The notes under the pieces were generated by a model that worked only from the letters and a program-made list of their open reading frames with translations, made no database searches and was not told the origin of the DNA. From Pseudomonas helmanticensis (GTDB taxonomy: Bacteria; Pseudomonadota; Gammaproteobacteria; Pseudomonadales; Pseudomonadaceae), in contig NZ_FXUY01000001.1 of assembly GCF_900182985.1 (NCBI RefSeq), positions 4,971,501 to 5,035,500 of the forward strand: a stretch of 64,000 bases of DNA, written 5' to 3'. Below, piece by piece: positions 25,301 to 36,524 of this stretch. The first letter of the stretch is position 1. Each line of letters starts with the position of its first letter. The position numbers were made by a program, and so were the translations under genes.

Positions 25301-26124
25301 CCGGGCAGGCCGTAAACCAATAGATCTGACCAGAATGTCCGATGATCGAGAACGTTGCCGACCCAGTGCTCCTGAATGCTGCTGATTTCGTCCGGACTCA
25401 TGTCGGCCAGGACTTTATCCAGAATGCCCACCAGCATTTTGTTGTCGCGGGGTACGGCCATCGCCAATTGATAGCGATAAGGGGTTTCGCCGCTGACGTA
25501 CAAACCGTCGAGTTTGAGCTGGCGCAGGCTCCAGACGCTGGAAGCGAGGTCGCCGACCACCGCGTCGACCTCGTCGGTGGCCAGGGCCTGCAAGGCGGAA
25601 CTGACATTGGGCATGGCCACCAGATTCAGATCCGGGTGGTGCGTGCGCAAAAGCTCATGCGGCGCGTAGTTTTCCACCACGGCGATTTTCAGACCGTAGA
25701 GGTCTTCGAGTTTGCGCGGCTGCGCGCCTCCGACGTGGGCGAGGATGACAATCGGGAAGTCGAGGTAAGGCCGGGTGAATGACAGGTAGGTCTGGCGTTC
25801 CGGGGTCGACATGATCCCTGGCAACAGATCGATCTTGCCTTGTTTGACCTGCTCCAGCACTTCTGTCCAGCTCACGGGTTCGATGGGCGTGAGTTTGATC
25901 GCGAGGCGTTGACGAATAACGTCGATATAGTCGGCTGCCAGCCCTTGGTAGCGGTTTTGGTCGTCGCGGAACTCGAACGGCGGCCACGACGCGTCCACAC
26001 CAAGGTGCAAATCCGGGTGAGCCGCCAGCCAGCTACGTTCTTCATCGGTCAGAGTCAGCGCGTCAGCCGTTGCGGTCCAGATCATCAGTGACAGCAAAAA
26101 AAGCACGGACGCCAGTCTGGGCAT
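22378..26124 (-). CDS. rmcA: RmcA-like sensor with PAS, GGDEF and EAL domains
   Basis: This 1248-residue inner-membrane protein corresponds in position and architecture to P. aeruginosa PA0575/RmcA, which links redox state to c-di-GMP turnover. In order it has a signal peptide (1-21, MPRLASVLFLLSLMIW), a periplasmic solute-binding-type domain (about 25-270), a transmembrane helix (about 285-310), four PAS-type domains (about 335-800), a GGDEF domain with intact LGGDEF, and a C-terminal EAL domain with intact EALIRW and IDDFGTG. Both catalytic motifs are complete, so synthesis and breakdown are both possible. The start at 26124 puts a good signal peptide first; the open frame extends 32 codons further without support. 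The tRNA gene follows. Confidence 0.88.
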   Translation of the reverse strand: MPRLASVLFLLSLMIWTATADALTLTDEERSWLAAHPDLHLGVDASWPPFEFRDDQNRYQGLAADYIDVIRQRLAIKLTPIEPVSWTEVLEQVKQGKIDLLPGIMSTPERQTYLSFTRPYLDFPIVILAHVGGAQPRKLEDLYGLKIAVVENYAPHELLRTHHPDLNLVAMPNVSSALQALATDEVDAVVGDLASSVWSLRQLKLDGLYVSGETPYRYQLAMAVPRDNKMLVGILDKVLADMSPDEISSIQEHWVGNVLDHRTFWSDLLVYGLPGLLLLVIVLAVVIRINRRLSSEIARRIDLEQELRSSEYHYRGLVESLSAIAWEARMSDFTYSYVSPHAEDLLGYPQSHWLIPGFWRNIIHPADLTRAQAICDDAVREGRDHTLDYRVITADGRCLWVRDIVSLIEHGHEPVMRGLMIDISETKRTEEALRLSEQKFASVFQQCPDILVIARLSDGCLLEVNEAFEEQIGLKAEEVIGQTATDLNIWGIPGVGPGLLQRLQAGSIRNLEMPFRRNNGQVFTGLISAEPFDLDTTPALVVVVRDITQLKETQQQLQTSEEKFAKAFHASPDGLLLSRQSDGLLLEVNEGFSRITGFNSAMSVDRSALDLGIWVNLNERKQMLDLLHRDGFVRDFTCHIRRSDGLIRLCEVSSRPLPIGEEDCMLTIARDITERHLMQEKLQQAATVFESTAEGVLITDTQQHISAVNRAFTEITGYSESEALGHTPRLLASGLHDSAFYAAMWHQLTDEGHWQGEISNRRKNGELYPSWLTISAVRNRDKFITHFVAVFADISSLKHAQAKLDYQAHHDPLTGLPNRTLFESRLLMALNNQQENGGQGAVLFLDLDRFKHINDSLGHPVGDLLLKGIAVRLKEQLRDIDTVARLGGDEFIILLPGLQQASDADNIATKLLNCFGAPFQAGEHEFFISASIGTSLYPRDGCDVATLVKNADAAMYRSKAKGRNRVESYTRDLTAQASERVALEHELRRAIERDELHLYYQPKISLDDHRLVGAEALIRWRHPTFGEVPPEHFIPLAEENGMILQIGDWVLETACRQMFEWNQVYDSLGPLSVNLAGAQLRQPNLLGRIEQLLNDNGLMPDLLQLEITENFIMSQAEEALAVLHQLKHLGVQLAIDDFGTGYSSLSYLKRLPLDILKIDQSFVRGLPDDPHDAAIVRAIIALGRSMQFTVIAEGVETQAQQQFLAAEGCEQIQGYIVSLPLPPEEFAATFLRVTVSDYSDSTAEKPSL

Positions 26125-26212
26125 AACGCTCTCGTTATGGCTCGGGGATGATTGTTTCGAGTGTAGACGGGGTATGCGGGGGAGGGGTGGTGCGAGGAAC
26201 TTAATCTGCCAT

Positions 26213-26244
26213 ATAAACAAAACCCCCGGCCTGGGCCGGGGGTT
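26213..26244 (-). terminator. rpoD intrinsic terminator
   Basis: AACCCCCGGCC and GGCCGGGGGTT pair around two bases; TTTGTTT follows on the minus strand. It ends seven bases after the rpoD stop codon and separates rpoD from rmcA. Confidence 0.93.
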
Positions 26245-26250
26245 CTGGTA

Positions 26251-28095
<1,845 letters not shown>

Positions 28096-28142
28096 AACAC
28101 CCTATCCACTGAAGGTCTTGGCGGGCAAAAAACAAGCCGAGG

Positions 28143-28148
28143 ATTATA
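28143..28148 (-). promoter_or_regulatory. Possible rpoD promoter -10 box
   Basis: A perfect TATAAT on the minus strand lies about 48 bases before the rpoD ATG, in the dnaG-rpoD gap. The matching -35 position reads GGCGCG, a poor match, so activity is uncertain. Confidence 0.35.
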
Positions 28149-28162
28149 CCTGAGCTATGACC

Positions 28163-30127
28163 TCACGCGCCAGTTGAGGTCGGGTTTGATGCGGAAACAT
28201 TGCGACTTAGAAGGTCGCGCAGTTGATTTTTCTCTTCGAGACTCAGTTCGCCTTGACGCGCTTTCCTGAGTAACTGTTCAAGATTTCGCTCGCGTTGGCG
28301 GGCTGACAAGCTAGTAATGGTGTCGAAAAACTGTTGTTCAAGGTTATCTCCGTCAATCAACCATTCCTTTTCTGCCAGTGCCTTGAGCAAGCGACCCTGT
28401 TCAGTGCCGTGCCATCGCGCGATCAACTGAAATGAGTTTAGCTTGGGATTCTTCTGTACGGCTTCGAGCAGCGCCACAAGTAGCTGGGCGTTGGTCTGAT
28501 TTTCGTCGGCAATGTGCCCGGCATCTTCGACGCGCTCGGCCAATTGCGGGTGATGAAGCAGTGTGCGCAGGGCGGTCAGGGTCGGCGACTCGACGCCAAT
28601 CGGCGTGCGCGGGCGTTGCTGATCGCGATCACCGCCACGCTTGCCGTTCTTGTCCCAGGGCTTCTTGTCCCATTTCTTGCCGCCGGCACCGGGTTTCTTC
28701 GGCGTCCATTCCTGCTGCGGCACATACATGTCCTGTGCCTGCGGCTGATGGTAGTCGCTGTAGTCCGGCATTGCGTCGTAATTGATGCCCGGATCGTAGG
28801 CCGGCGGCGCTTCCTGCGGCGCGCTTTGCGCCAGCTGACTGACGGTTTCGCTGCTCAGGCCGGTGATTTCGCTCAGGCGCTGACGCATCAGGATGCGCAG
28901 GTTGGCACCTGGCACCTTGTCGATCAGCGGTGTGGCGAGGGTGGCCATATGGGCCTTGCCTTCGAGCGAGCGCGGATCGGCTTCCTCGGTCAATTGCTGG
29001 AAGAAATAGTCGGCCAGCGGCTGCGCGTGCTGATTGATCCGCGCCTTGAACGCGTCAGTGCCTTCTGCGCGAACCAAGGTGTCCGGGTCTTCGCCTTCTG
29101 GCAGAAACAGAAAGCGCGCACGACGGCCGTCCTGCAGGCTCGACAGCGTTGCTTCGAGTGCGCGCCAGGCGGCATTACGGCCAGCCTGGTCACCGTCGAA
29201 GCAGAACAGCACGTTCGGTACGACGCGGAACAGGCGCTTCAAATGTTCTTCGCTGGTCGCTGTGCCCAGCGTCGCGACGGCATTCTTCAGGCCTTGCTGG
29301 GCGAGAGCGATGACGTCCATGTAGCCTTCGACGACGATGATTTCGTCGAGGTTGCGGTTGTTCTTGCGTGCTTCATAAAGACCGTAGAGTTCCTGGCCTT
29401 TATGGAATACCGGGGTTTCCGGGGAGTTCAGGTACTTGGGCTTGTCGTCGCCGAGTACGCGACCACCGAAGGCGATGATGCGGCCGCGGGTGTCGCGGAT
29501 CGGGAACATCACGCGATCGCGGAAGCGGTCATAGCGTTTGCCGGTTTCGGCGTTCTCGATCAGCAGGCCGGCGTCGATCATGGCTTTTTGCTGAAGCGTA
29601 TCGCTGCTCAAGTGCTTGAACAGGTTGTCCCAGCCCGGCGGCGCGAAGCCAAGGCCGAAATCCCGGGCGATCTCACCGGTCAGGCCGCGGCCCTTGAGGT
29701 AGTCCACCGCAGCTTTGCGCGATGGATGGCTCTTGAGCGCCTGCTTGTAAAAGTCGGCAGCGGCGGTGAGCAACGGGTACAGCGGCGAATCGGTCGGCTG
29801 GCGCGGTTTGTGCGCGCGGCCGCTTTCTTCGCGGGGGATTTCCATGCCGGCGGCTTTCGCCAGATCCTCGACCGCCTGGGGGAAATCCAGGTTGTCGTGA
29901 TCCATGAGAAAGCCCAAGGCATTACCGCCGGCGCCGCAGCCGAAGCAGTAATAGAACTGTTTGTCGGGGCTGACGCTGAAGGACGGGGTTTTCTCTTTGT
30001 GAAACGGGCAACAGGCGGTGTAGTTCTTGCCGGCCTTCTTCAATTGCACGCGCGAGCTGACCACGTCGACGATGTCGGTGCGGTTCAGCAGGTCGTCAAT
30101 GAAGCTCTGGGGAATTAGCCCGGCCAT
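28163..30127 (-). CDS. dnaG: DnaG primase
   Basis: DnaG makes the RNA primers for DNA replication. The 654-residue protein has the CHC2 zinc-binding domain at the N-terminus (CPFHKEKTPSF...FYYCFGCGAGG), the TOPRIM catalytic core (VVEGYMD and FDGDQAGRNAA) and a C-terminal helicase-binding domain after a Pro/Lys-rich linker (about 430-500). The start at 30127 (MAGLIPQSFIDDLL) fits the family; 53 further in-frame codons upstream have no similarity. It lies 67 bases before rpoD and 485 bases after rpsU. Confidence 0.97.
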   Translation of the reverse strand: MAGLIPQSFIDDLLNRTDIVDVVSSRVQLKKAGKNYTACCPFHKEKTPSFSVSPDKQFYYCFGCGAGGNALGFLMDHDNLDFPQAVEDLAKAAGMEIPREESGRAHKPRQPTDSPLYPLLTAAADFYKQALKSHPSRKAAVDYLKGRGLTGEIARDFGLGFAPPGWDNLFKHLSSDTLQQKAMIDAGLLIENAETGKRYDRFRDRVMFPIRDTRGRIIAFGGRVLGDDKPKYLNSPETPVFHKGQELYGLYEARKNNRNLDEIIVVEGYMDVIALAQQGLKNAVATLGTATSEEHLKRLFRVVPNVLFCFDGDQAGRNAAWRALEATLSSLQDGRRARFLFLPEGEDPDTLVRAEGTDAFKARINQHAQPLADYFFQQLTEEADPRSLEGKAHMATLATPLIDKVPGANLRILMRQRLSEITGLSSETVSQLAQSAPQEAPPAYDPGINYDAMPDYSDYHQPQAQDMYVPQQEWTPKKPGAGGKKWDKKPWDKNGKRGGDRDQQRPRTPIGVESPTLTALRTLLHHPQLAERVEDAGHIADENQTNAQLLVALLEAVQKNPKLNSFQLIARWHGTEQGRLLKALAEKEWLIDGDNLEQQFFDTITSLSARQRERNLEQLLRKARQGELSLEEKNQLRDLLSRNVSASNPTSTGA

Positions 30128-30612
30128 GGCATTCTCGTCGTCTGCGCTGCAATAAGTCCGATGCGTAAGGCTGGCGGGCGCGGGTCGTTGTTTGAAGCGC
30201 GCAAAAGGTGCGGCTCGACCGGTGTCGTCTGCGTAATCGCTGTCGGGAAGTGTATCTGCCGAAAATCCACTGACGTTAGTACCCATCAGTTTTCGACTAT
30301 TTGAAAGTGTTGCGCTGAATCCGCTGGCGGCCGTTAAAGGGCCTCGGATAGCTCAATAAAGCGGGCACGCATGCAGGTGCCTTGGGCTGATCGTCGTAAG
30401 AGGAATCAGTGGGTGTGCTCGTCAGTAGCCTTGAAAGGCTCGTCAGAAAAGACGTGCACCGCTGGCAAAAGAGCCAGGTCTGACGTTTGAAGCAGATTTG
30501 TCTCGGTCGCGTGTGCGGCTTCGACATTGAAGCATCAAGCGTTTTACGCAAATGCCATTAGCCCGGCTCAGAGCCGGGCTTAGGCAAGAAGCTTGCTACG
30601 AACGTCTGTGTA
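30128..30612 (-). other. 485-base gap between rpsU and dnaG without a gene
   Basis: I see no credible coding sequence here. From memory P. aeruginosa has a YqeY-like gene (PA0578) at this place; its motifs are absent in all frames. On the minus strand it holds the rpsU hairpin (30560-30580) and a nested stem at 30442-30486, with outer arms CGTCAGA/TCTGACG and an inner hairpin CTGGC-TCTTTT-GCCAG. The region is the probable leader and promoter region of dnaG. Confidence 0.6.
30560..30580 (-). terminator. Hairpin after rpsU, partial terminator/processing site
   Basis: AGCCCGGC and GCCGGGCT pair around TCTGA. There is no T-run, so it may be leaky or a processing signal, as between rpsU and dnaG in other bacteria. 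Confidence 0.55.
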
Positions 30613-30828
30613 TTAGTACAGACGAACGGCGCGGCGCTGTTCGCGCTGAACTTTCTTGGCGTGACGCTTAACAGCGGCTGCTGCTTTGCGCTTACGCTCA
30701 GAAGTTGGCTTCTCGTAAAATTCGCGGCTACGAACTTCAGCCAGTACACCGGCTTTTTCGCAGGAGCGCTTGAAACGACGCAGAGCTACGTCGAAGGGTT
30801 CGTTCTCTTTAACTTTGACGGCTGGCAT
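30613..30828 (-). CDS. rpsU: Ribosomal protein bS21
   Basis: The 71-residue basic protein ([20 protein letters not shown]...) is small-subunit protein bS21, which helps mRNA base pairing during initiation. The length and the Arg/Lys-rich C-terminus are typical. It is the first gene of the rpsU-dnaG-rpoD group and is divergent from tsaD. Confidence 0.98.
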
Positions 30829-31027
30829 CCAGAGCTACCTTCATTCATTACCGGGGTCAACATCCTCGCGGCAAAAGAGCACTTGAAGACGTCGGTTTTT
30901 AAGGGTTGCGGATGTTAACCCCTCATCGCTCGGAATGCAAAGCCTCTGATCGAAAACCGCTGGTCGGGGCATCCCGCGACGACTATTATGCGCGCCTTCG
31001 AATTCAGCCTAAACAAGGCGCAAACCC

Positions 31028-32053
31028 ATGCTAGTACTGGGATTAGAAACCTCCTGCGACGAAACCGGCGTCGCATTATATGACAGTGAACGCGGCCTGC
31101 TGGCCGACGCACTGTTCAGCCAGATCGACCTGCACCGCGCTTATGGCGGTGTGGTGCCGGAACTCGCCTCGCGTGACCACGTCAAGCGCATGCTGCCCTT
31201 GATTCGTCAGGTGTTGGCCGAGGCTGACTGTGTGCCGACCGAGATCGACGCAATCGCCTATACCGCGGGTCCTGGCCTGGTTGGTGCGTTGCTGGTCGGT
31301 GCTTCCTGCGCCCAGGCGTTGGCGTTTGCCTGGGGCATTCCGGCGCTTGGCGTGCACCACATGGAAGGGCATTTGCTCGCGCCGATGCTGGAGCCAGAAC
31401 CGCCGGAATTCCCGTTCGTCGCTTTGTTGGTCTCCGGCGGTCATACGCAGCTGGTTCAGGTCGATGGCATCGGTCAATACAGCCTGCTCGGCGAGACACT
31501 CGACGACGCTGCCGGTGAAGCATTCGACAAAACCGCGAAGATGATGGGCCTCAATTATCCGGGTGGGCCGGAAATCGCCAAGTTGGCGGAGAAGGGCGTC
31601 GCAGGACGTTTCACCTTTCCGCGTCCGATGTGCGATCGCCCTGGTCTGCAATTCAGCTTCAGTGGTCTGAAAACCTCTGCGCTCAACGCCTGGCAGCAGT
31701 GCGTCAGCGCCGGGGACGACAACGAGCAAGCCCGTTGCGACATCGCGCTGGCGTTCCAGCAGGCCGTGGTGGAGACTTTGACCATCAAGTGCAAGCGCGC
31801 CCTGAAACAGGCGGGCATGAAGCGTCTGGTGATTGCTGGCGGCGTCAGTGCCAACAAGGCCTTGCGCGTTTCGCTGGAGAAAATGCTCGGCGACATGAAG
31901 GGCGATGTGTTTTATGCCCGTCCCGAATTCTGCACCGACAACGGCGCGATGATCGCGTTTGCCGGTTGCCAGCGTTTGCAGGCCGGTCAGCAGGAAAGCC
32001 TGGCGATCAGCGTGCAGGCACGTTGGCCGATGGAGCAGTTGTCGGCGTTGTGA
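31028..32053 (+). CDS. tsaD: TsaD, tRNA N6-threonylcarbamoyltransferase subunit
   Basis: TsaD (Gcp/YgjD) transfers the threonylcarbamoyl group to A37 of ANN-decoding tRNAs with TsaB and TsaE. The 341-residue ASKHA-fold protein begins [17 protein letters not shown] and carries the metal-binding HMEGH motif (about residues 111-115) and [16 protein letters not shown] lies eight bases before the ATG. It is divergent from rpsU and convergent with plsY, as in other Pseudomonas. Confidence 0.97.
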   Translation: MLVLGLETSCDETGVALYDSERGLLADALFSQIDLHRAYGGVVPELASRDHVKRMLPLIRQVLAEADCVPTEIDAIAYTAGPGLVGALLVGASCAQALAFAWGIPALGVHHMEGHLLAPMLEPEPPEFPFVALLVSGGHTQLVQVDGIGQYSLLGETLDDAAGEAFDKTAKMMGLNYPGGPEIAKLAEKGVAGRFTFPRPMCDRPGLQFSFSGLKTSALNAWQQCVSAGDDNEQARCDIALAFQQAVVETLTIKCKRALKQAGMKRLVIAGGVSANKALRVSLEKMLGDMKGDVFYARPEFCTDNGAMIAFAGCQRLQAGQQESLAISVQARWPMEQLSAL

Positions 32054-32076
32054 TGAGCGGCGCTCATGAGCGGTAT

Positions 32077-32646
32077 TTAAAAATGCCGTTCGCGCCCGGC
32101 AAACAGGTCGCGTAGATTGCCGCGGTGACGCCAGACGATCAGCAGTGTCAGCGCGCTCATCGGCAACAGCGCCTCCGGTTCCTGCCAGGCCAGCAACGGC
32201 AGGGTCAGTGGCGTGGCGATCAGCGCAGCGAGCGAGCTGGTGCGGGTCAGGTAAAACGTCAGCAACCAGGCGCATACTGCCAGCAGCGCGGCGGGGGGAT
32301 ACAGGCCCAGCAGCATGCCGGCAGCGGTGGCGACGCCTTTGCCGCCACGGAAGCGAAAATACAGCGGGAACAGGTGACCGATCACGGCACACACGCCGAT
32401 CCACGCCTGATCCTGAAGAGAAAGGCCCACAGCCGCTGCGATCAGCACCGGCACGAGGCCTTTGCACAGATCACCCAGCAAGGTCAGGATCGCCAGTTTG
32501 CGACCGACCAGGCGCAGCATGTTGGTGGCGCCGGCATTACCCGAGCCACTCATTCGCGGATCCGGATTTCCGGTCAGGCGGCTGAGCAAAATGGCGAAGG
32601 ACAGCGAGCCGAGCAGGTAGGCGAGAGTCGCCAGTAACCAAAACAT
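32077..32646 (-). CDS. plsY: PlsY, acyl-phosphate:glycerol-3-phosphate acyltransferase
   Basis: PlsY adds the first acyl chain to glycerol-3-phosphate using acyl-phosphate made by PlsX. The 189-residue inner-membrane protein has about five transmembrane helices and the three family motifs: [12 protein letters not shown], the [21 protein letters not shown] loop and a C-terminal segment with WRHRGN. It is divergent from folB with 74 bases between the start codons. Confidence 0.95.
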   Translation of the reverse strand: MFWLLATLAYLLGSLSFAILLSRLTGNPDPRMSGSGNAGATNMLRLVGRKLAILTLLGDLCKGLVPVLIAAAVGLSLQDQAWIGVCAVIGHLFPLYFRFRGGKGVATAAGMLLGLYPPAALLAVCAWLLTFYLTRTSSLAALIATPLTLPLLAWQEPEALLPMSALTLLIVWRHRGNLRDLFAGRERHF

Positions 32647-32720
32647 GCTAACTATTCCGGGCGAGGACGCCCTGATTCTAACGGCGCATTGCGCCCTTGT
32701 CGTGCAGCGGAGAAAAGTGC

Positions 32721-33077
32721 TTGGACAGAGTGTTTATCGAGGGCCTGGAAGTTGACACCGTGATCGGTGCCTACGACTGGGAGCGCGGCATCCGACAGTG
32801 CCTGCGTCTTGATCTGAGCTTCGCCTGGGACAATCGCCCGGCCGCCGCCGGTGACGATCTGACCCTGGCGCTCGATTACGCCAGTGTTTCCACGCGCATC
32901 CAGGCCTTTGCCGAGCAGGCGCAGTTTCAACTGGTCGAGACCTTCGCTGAGCGTCTGGTCGAAGTGCTGATGAGCGAGTTCAAGATTACTTGGGTTCGCT
33001 TGAAGCTGACCAAGCCTGGCGCTGTACCGGCTGCGAAGGGTGGCGTGGGTGTGGAGATCGAGCGCGGATGTCGCTGA
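32721..33077 (+). CDS. folB: FolB, dihydroneopterin aldolase
   Basis: FolB splits 7,8-dihydroneopterin in folate synthesis. The 118-residue protein has normal length with the pattern [21 protein letters not shown] and the late KPGAVP active-site segment. The start is TTG at 32721 with GGAG eight bases before it; an in-frame upstream extension lacks similarity. It overlaps folK by 10 bases. Confidence 0.93.
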   Translation: MDRVFIEGLEVDTVIGAYDWERGIRQCLRLDLSFAWDNRPAAAGDDLTLALDYASVSTRIQAFAEQAQFQLVETFAERLVEVLMSEFKITWVRLKLTKPGAVPAAKGGVGVEIERGCR

Positions 33078-33583
33078 CTCAGGTCTATCTCGGGCTCGGT
33101 AGCAATATCGAGCGCGAAACCCATTTGCGCGCAGGTCTCGATGCATTGGCGAAGTTTCTTGTCGATATCCGCTGTTCGGCGGTGTTCGAGAGCGCGCCTG
33201 TGGGCATCAAGAGCGGGCCGTTCATCAACTTTGTGGTCTCGGCCTATACCGATCTGCCGTTGATGGAGCTGGATCGCCGCTTGAAATTCATCGAGGCGGA
33301 TAACGGCCGTTACGCGCCGGATCGCAAGGGTTTGCCGCTGGATATCGACGTGCTGCTGTATGGCGAGCTGGTCGGTAACTTTGACGGACTGGTACTGCCG
33401 CGTGCTGAAATTCTGAAGAATGCCTTTGTGCTGTGGCCGTTGTCGCTGATTGCGCCGGATCGCGTGCATCCGGGTGTGGGAAAAAGCTTCGCGACGTTGT
33501 GGGCAGAGGCGCAGATTGATCAGGTGCTGGCACCGGTCGGGTTTGAGTGGCGCGGCGAGCAGCTCACGCCTGAGAACCTTTAA
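33068..33583 (+). CDS. folK: FolK, HPPK (pterin pyrophosphokinase)
   Basis: FolK transfers pyrophosphate from ATP to 6-hydroxymethyl-dihydropterin, the step after FolB. The 171-residue protein shows VYLGLGSNIERE at the N-terminus and the catalytic stretch DRKGLPLDIDVLLYG. The ATG at 33068 lies inside the end of folB, giving translational coupling; a longer frame from 32990 only shadows folB. Confidence 0.93.
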   Translation: MSLTQVYLGLGSNIERETHLRAGLDALAKFLVDIRCSAVFESAPVGIKSGPFINFVVSAYTDLPLMELDRRLKFIEADNGRYAPDRKGLPLDIDVLLYGELVGNFDGLVLPRAEILKNAFVLWPLSLIAPDRVHPGVGKSFATLWAEAQIDQVLAPVGFEWRGEQLTPENL

Positions 33584-33586
33584 AAG

Positions 33587-33666
33587 CAAAAGATCGCAGC
33601 CTGCGGCAGCTCCAGAAAAAACGCGTATTTTCCATGTAGGAGCTGCCGCAGGCTGCGATCTTTTGA
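33587..33666. repeat. REP-type inverted repeat pair between folK and cca
   Basis: AAAAGATCGCAGCCTGCGGCAGCTCC and its perfect inverted copy form a 26-bp stem with T-runs on both flanks. Between two convergent genes it probably works as a two-way terminator. Confidence 0.9.
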
Positions 33667-33673
33667 TCTTGCT

Positions 33674-34897
33674 TCAAGCGTTGTCTTTGTAAGCCTTCAA
33701 GGCCTTGAGCCGCTCACGCTTCAGCGCTTCGCCCAATTCAGGCCCTTTGAATCCCTTCTCCAGCAACGGCTGCACCGCGACCTCCCGCGCAACCTTCGCC
33801 GCCCCGCGCAAATAATCCGCCTGTGGGTAACTTCTCTGTTCCAGCCCTTTGCGGCCCCGGGCATCCATCTCGCACGCGGCAATAAACTCTTCAAACCGCT
33901 GTGGCCGGCGATAAACATCGAAACTCTGCAACAGTTCCAGCAGCGTCGATGCTTTCAACTCCAGTGCCCGGTGCCCATGGGTGTGATACTTGCCCACCAG
34001 CAAGGCTAATTCCTGACAGTCCTTCGGCGCCTTGAAGCGTTCGTTTACGGCTTTGATCAGCTTCAGTCCGGTGTGCTCATGGGCGATATGCCGTGGCCAT
34101 TCTTCTTCAGGCGTCAGGCCTTTGCCAAGGTCATGCAGCAGGCAGGCCCAGCGTACGGTCAGCGGTTGTTTGTGCAGCGCCGATTGCTCCAGCACGCTGA
34201 GGGTGTGCAGGCCGGTGTCGATTTCCGGGTGATGGGCTTCCGGTTGCGGCACACCAAACAGCGCGTCGACTTCCGGCATCAGCACTTTCAATGCGCCGCA
34301 GTCGCGCAGTACCTGGATAAATACCTGCGGCTGATCTTCCATCAGCGCCCGGGAGATTTCCTTCCAGCTGCGTTCAGCGGTCAGCGCTTGCAGTTCGCCG
34401 GATTCGCTGAGTTGACGCATCAGTTCCAGCGTCTCCGGCGCGACGGTAAATCCTAGCCCGGCATAGCGCGCGGCAAAGCGGGCAACGCGCAGAACACGGA
34501 GAGGATCTTCGGCGAACGCCGGGGAAACGTGGCGCAGGATTCGCCCTTCAAGATCGCGTTGGCCGTGGTACGGATCGGTGAGGTTTTGCTGATCGTCCTC
34601 GGCCATGGCATTGATGGTCAGGTCGCGGCGGATCAGATCTTCTTCGAGCGTCACTTCCGGGCTTGCGTGAAAGGTGAAGCCGCCGTAACCGCGCCCGCTC
34701 TTGCGTTCGGTGCGGGCGAGGGCGTACTCCTCTCCGCTTTTCGGATGAAGAAATACCGGGAAATCTGCGCCGACCGGGCGATAGCCTTTGGCGAGCATTT
34801 CCTCTGTGGAAGCGCCGACGACGACCCAATCGATATCGGTGACCGGTTTGCCCAGCAAGCGATCACGAACCGCGCCGCCAACCTTGAAAATCTGCAT
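33674..34897 (-). CDS. cca: Cca, tRNA nucleotidyltransferase with HD domain
   Basis: Cca adds or repairs the 3' CCA of tRNAs without a template. The 407-residue class II enzyme has the nucleotidyltransferase core ([20 protein letters not shown]), the [10 protein letters not shown] and [11 protein letters not shown] segments, and a C-terminal HD phosphohydrolase domain ([13 protein letters not shown]) as in E. coli. The ATG at 34897 has GGAGG seven bases before it; 40 upstream in-frame codons are not protein-like. The ribosome binding site can pair with a CCTCCG 34 bases earlier. Confidence 0.95.
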   Translation of the reverse strand: MQIFKVGGAVRDRLLGKPVTDIDWVVVGASTEEMLAKGYRPVGADFPVFLHPKSGEEYALARTERKSGRGYGGFTFHASPEVTLEEDLIRRDLTINAMAEDDQQNLTDPYHGQRDLEGRILRHVSPAFAEDPLRVLRVARFAARYAGLGFTVAPETLELMRQLSESGELQALTAERSWKEISRALMEDQPQVFIQVLRDCGALKVLMPEVDALFGVPQPEAHHPEIDTGLHTLSVLEQSALHKQPLTVRWACLLHDLGKGLTPEEEWPRHIAHEHTGLKLIKAVNERFKAPKDCQELALLVGKYHTHGHRALELKASTLLELLQSFDVYRRPQRFEEFIAACEMDARGRKGLEQRSYPQADYLRGAAKVAREVAVQPLLEKGFKGPELGEALKRERLKALKAYKDNA

Positions 34898-34961
34898 AAA
34901 AAAACCTCCGTTAGCCCGACAGGATAACCCTTGCGTCAGACTTTCGGAGGCCAGAACCGTA

Positions 34962-36524
34962 TCAAAGATGGATGACGGCGAGGTCGAGCCGACCGTAATC
35001 CCCTTCGCTGTGTTCACTGCGTGGCGGAACGTGATGGGTTTTCATGATCTGGTCGCCTTGCAGGGTTTCCAGATGAATGTCGAAGCCCCACAAGCGATGC
35101 AGGTGTTTGAGTACTTCCTCAGTCGAATCACCGAGCGGTTTGCGGTCGTGCTGCTGGTGACGCAGTGTCAGCGAACGGTCACCACGCCGGTCGATGCTGT
35201 AGATCTGCACGTTCGGCTCACGATTGCCCAGGTTGTACTGCGCCGCCAGGGTTTCGCGGATGATCCGGTAACCGGGTTCGTCATGGATTGCCGGCACCAG
35301 CAAGTCGTCCTTCTGATCGTCATCCATGATGCTGAACAGCTTCAAGTCACGGATCACCTTGGGTGACAGGTACTGCAGGATGAAACTCTCATCCTTGAAG
35401 CTGCTCATGGCGAACTTGATGGTCGATAGCCAGTCGGTCCCGGCGATTTCCGGGAACCAGTGATAATCCTCCTCGGTAGGTTCTTCGCACATGCGCCGAA
35501 TGTCGCGGTACATGGCAAAACCCAGCGCGTAGGGATTTATGCCGCTGTAGTAAGGGCTGTCGAAGCCAGGCTGGAACACCACGCTGGTATGTGACGTCAG
35601 GAACTCCATCATGAAGCCGTCGGTCACCAGGCCCTCGTCATACAGGTCGTTCATCAGCGTGTAGTGCCAGAACGTCGCCCAGCCTTCGTTCATGACCTGA
35701 GTCTGACGCTGTGGATAAAAATACTGGGCGATCTTGCGCACGATCCGTACGATCTCGCGCTGCCAAGGCTCCAGCAGGGGGGCGTGTTTTTCGATGAAGT
35801 AGAGGATGTTTTCCTGCGGCTCGGCCGGGAAACGTGCGTTGTCCTTGTCGCTGTATTTGTCCGCGCCTTTGGGAATGGTCCGCCACAGATCGTTGATCTG
35901 CTTCTGCAGGTGTTCCTCGCGATCTTTCTGCCGGCGCCGTTCTTCTTCGGCGGAAATCGGGTAGGGGCGTTTATAGCGGTCAACGCCGTAGTTCATCAGC
36001 GCATGGCAGGAATCGAGCAAGTCCTCCACCGCGTCGATGCCATGGCGCTCCTCGCACTGCATGATGTACTGCTTGGCGAACACCAGGTAATCGATGATCG
36101 AGCTGGCATCGGTCCAGGTGCGGAACAGGTAATTGCCCTTGAAAAAGCTGTTGTGGCCATAGCACGCGTGGGCAACCACCAACGCTTGCATGCAGATGGT
36201 GTTTTCTTCCATCAGATAAGCGATGCACGGATCCGAGTTGATGACGATTTCGTACGCCAGGCCCATCTGCCCGCGACTGTAGGATTTTTCAGTGCTGAGG
36301 AAGTGCTTGCCGTAGGACCAATGGTGGTAACCCAGCGGCATACCCACCGAGGCATAGGCGTCCATCATCTGCTCGGCGGTGATCACTTCGATCTGGTTGG
36401 GATAGGTGTCCAGCGCATAGCCGGCCGCGATACGGGCGATTTCGCGGTCGTAGGTCTGGATCAGCTCGAACGTCCATTCGGAGCCGGTGGAAATGGGTTG
36501 GCGCTTCTGCTCTTTGGCGGTCAT
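34962..36524 (-). CDS. SpoVR family protein (YcgB)
   Basis: The 520-residue protein belongs to the SpoVR/YcgB family, named from a Bacillus spore-cortex gene but widespread in non-sporulating bacteria. Its biochemical role is unknown. Conserved stretches include HHWSYGKHF near residue 60, the [12 protein letters not shown] segment and [19 protein letters not shown]. Its ATG overlaps the stop codon of the upstream yeaH-like gene (ATGA). The three-gene set prkA-yeaH-spoVR is conserved and in enterobacteria is induced by stress and nitrogen limitation. Confidence 0.92.
   Translation of the reverse strand: MTAKEQKRQPISTGSEWTFELIQTYDREIARIAAGYALDTYPNQIEVITAEQMMDAYASVGMPLGYHHWSYGKHFLSTEKSYSRGQMGLAYEIVINSDPCIAYLMEENTICMQALVVAHACYGHNSFFKGNYLFRTWTDASSIIDYLVFAKQYIMQCEERHGIDAVEDLLDSCHALMNYGVDRYKRPYPISAEEERRRQKDREEHLQKQINDLWRTIPKGADKYSDKDNARFPAEPQENILYFIEKHAPLLEPWQREIVRIVRKIAQYFYPQRQTQVMNEGWATFWHYTLMNDLYDEGLVTDGFMMEFLTSHTSVVFQPGFDSPYYSGINPYALGFAMYRDIRRMCEEPTEEDYHWFPEIAGTDWLSTIKFAMSSFKDESFILQYLSPKVIRDLKLFSIMDDDQKDDLLVPAIHDEPGYRIIRETLAAQYNLGNREPNVQIYSIDRRGDRSLTLRHQQHDRKPLGDSTEEVLKHLHRLWGFDIHLETLQGDQIMKTHHVPPRSEHSEGDYGRLDLAVIHL

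Noticed and set aside
24418..25323. Long open frames opposite rmcA, and similar ones opposite pqqE, rpoD, dnaG, prkA and trpE
   Set aside because: All overlap well-supported genes completely, lack ribosome binding sites and show no domain motifs.
30128..30286. A 53-codon N-terminal extension of dnaG
   Set aside because: DnaG homology begins at MAGLIPQSF (30127) and the extension has no family similarity.
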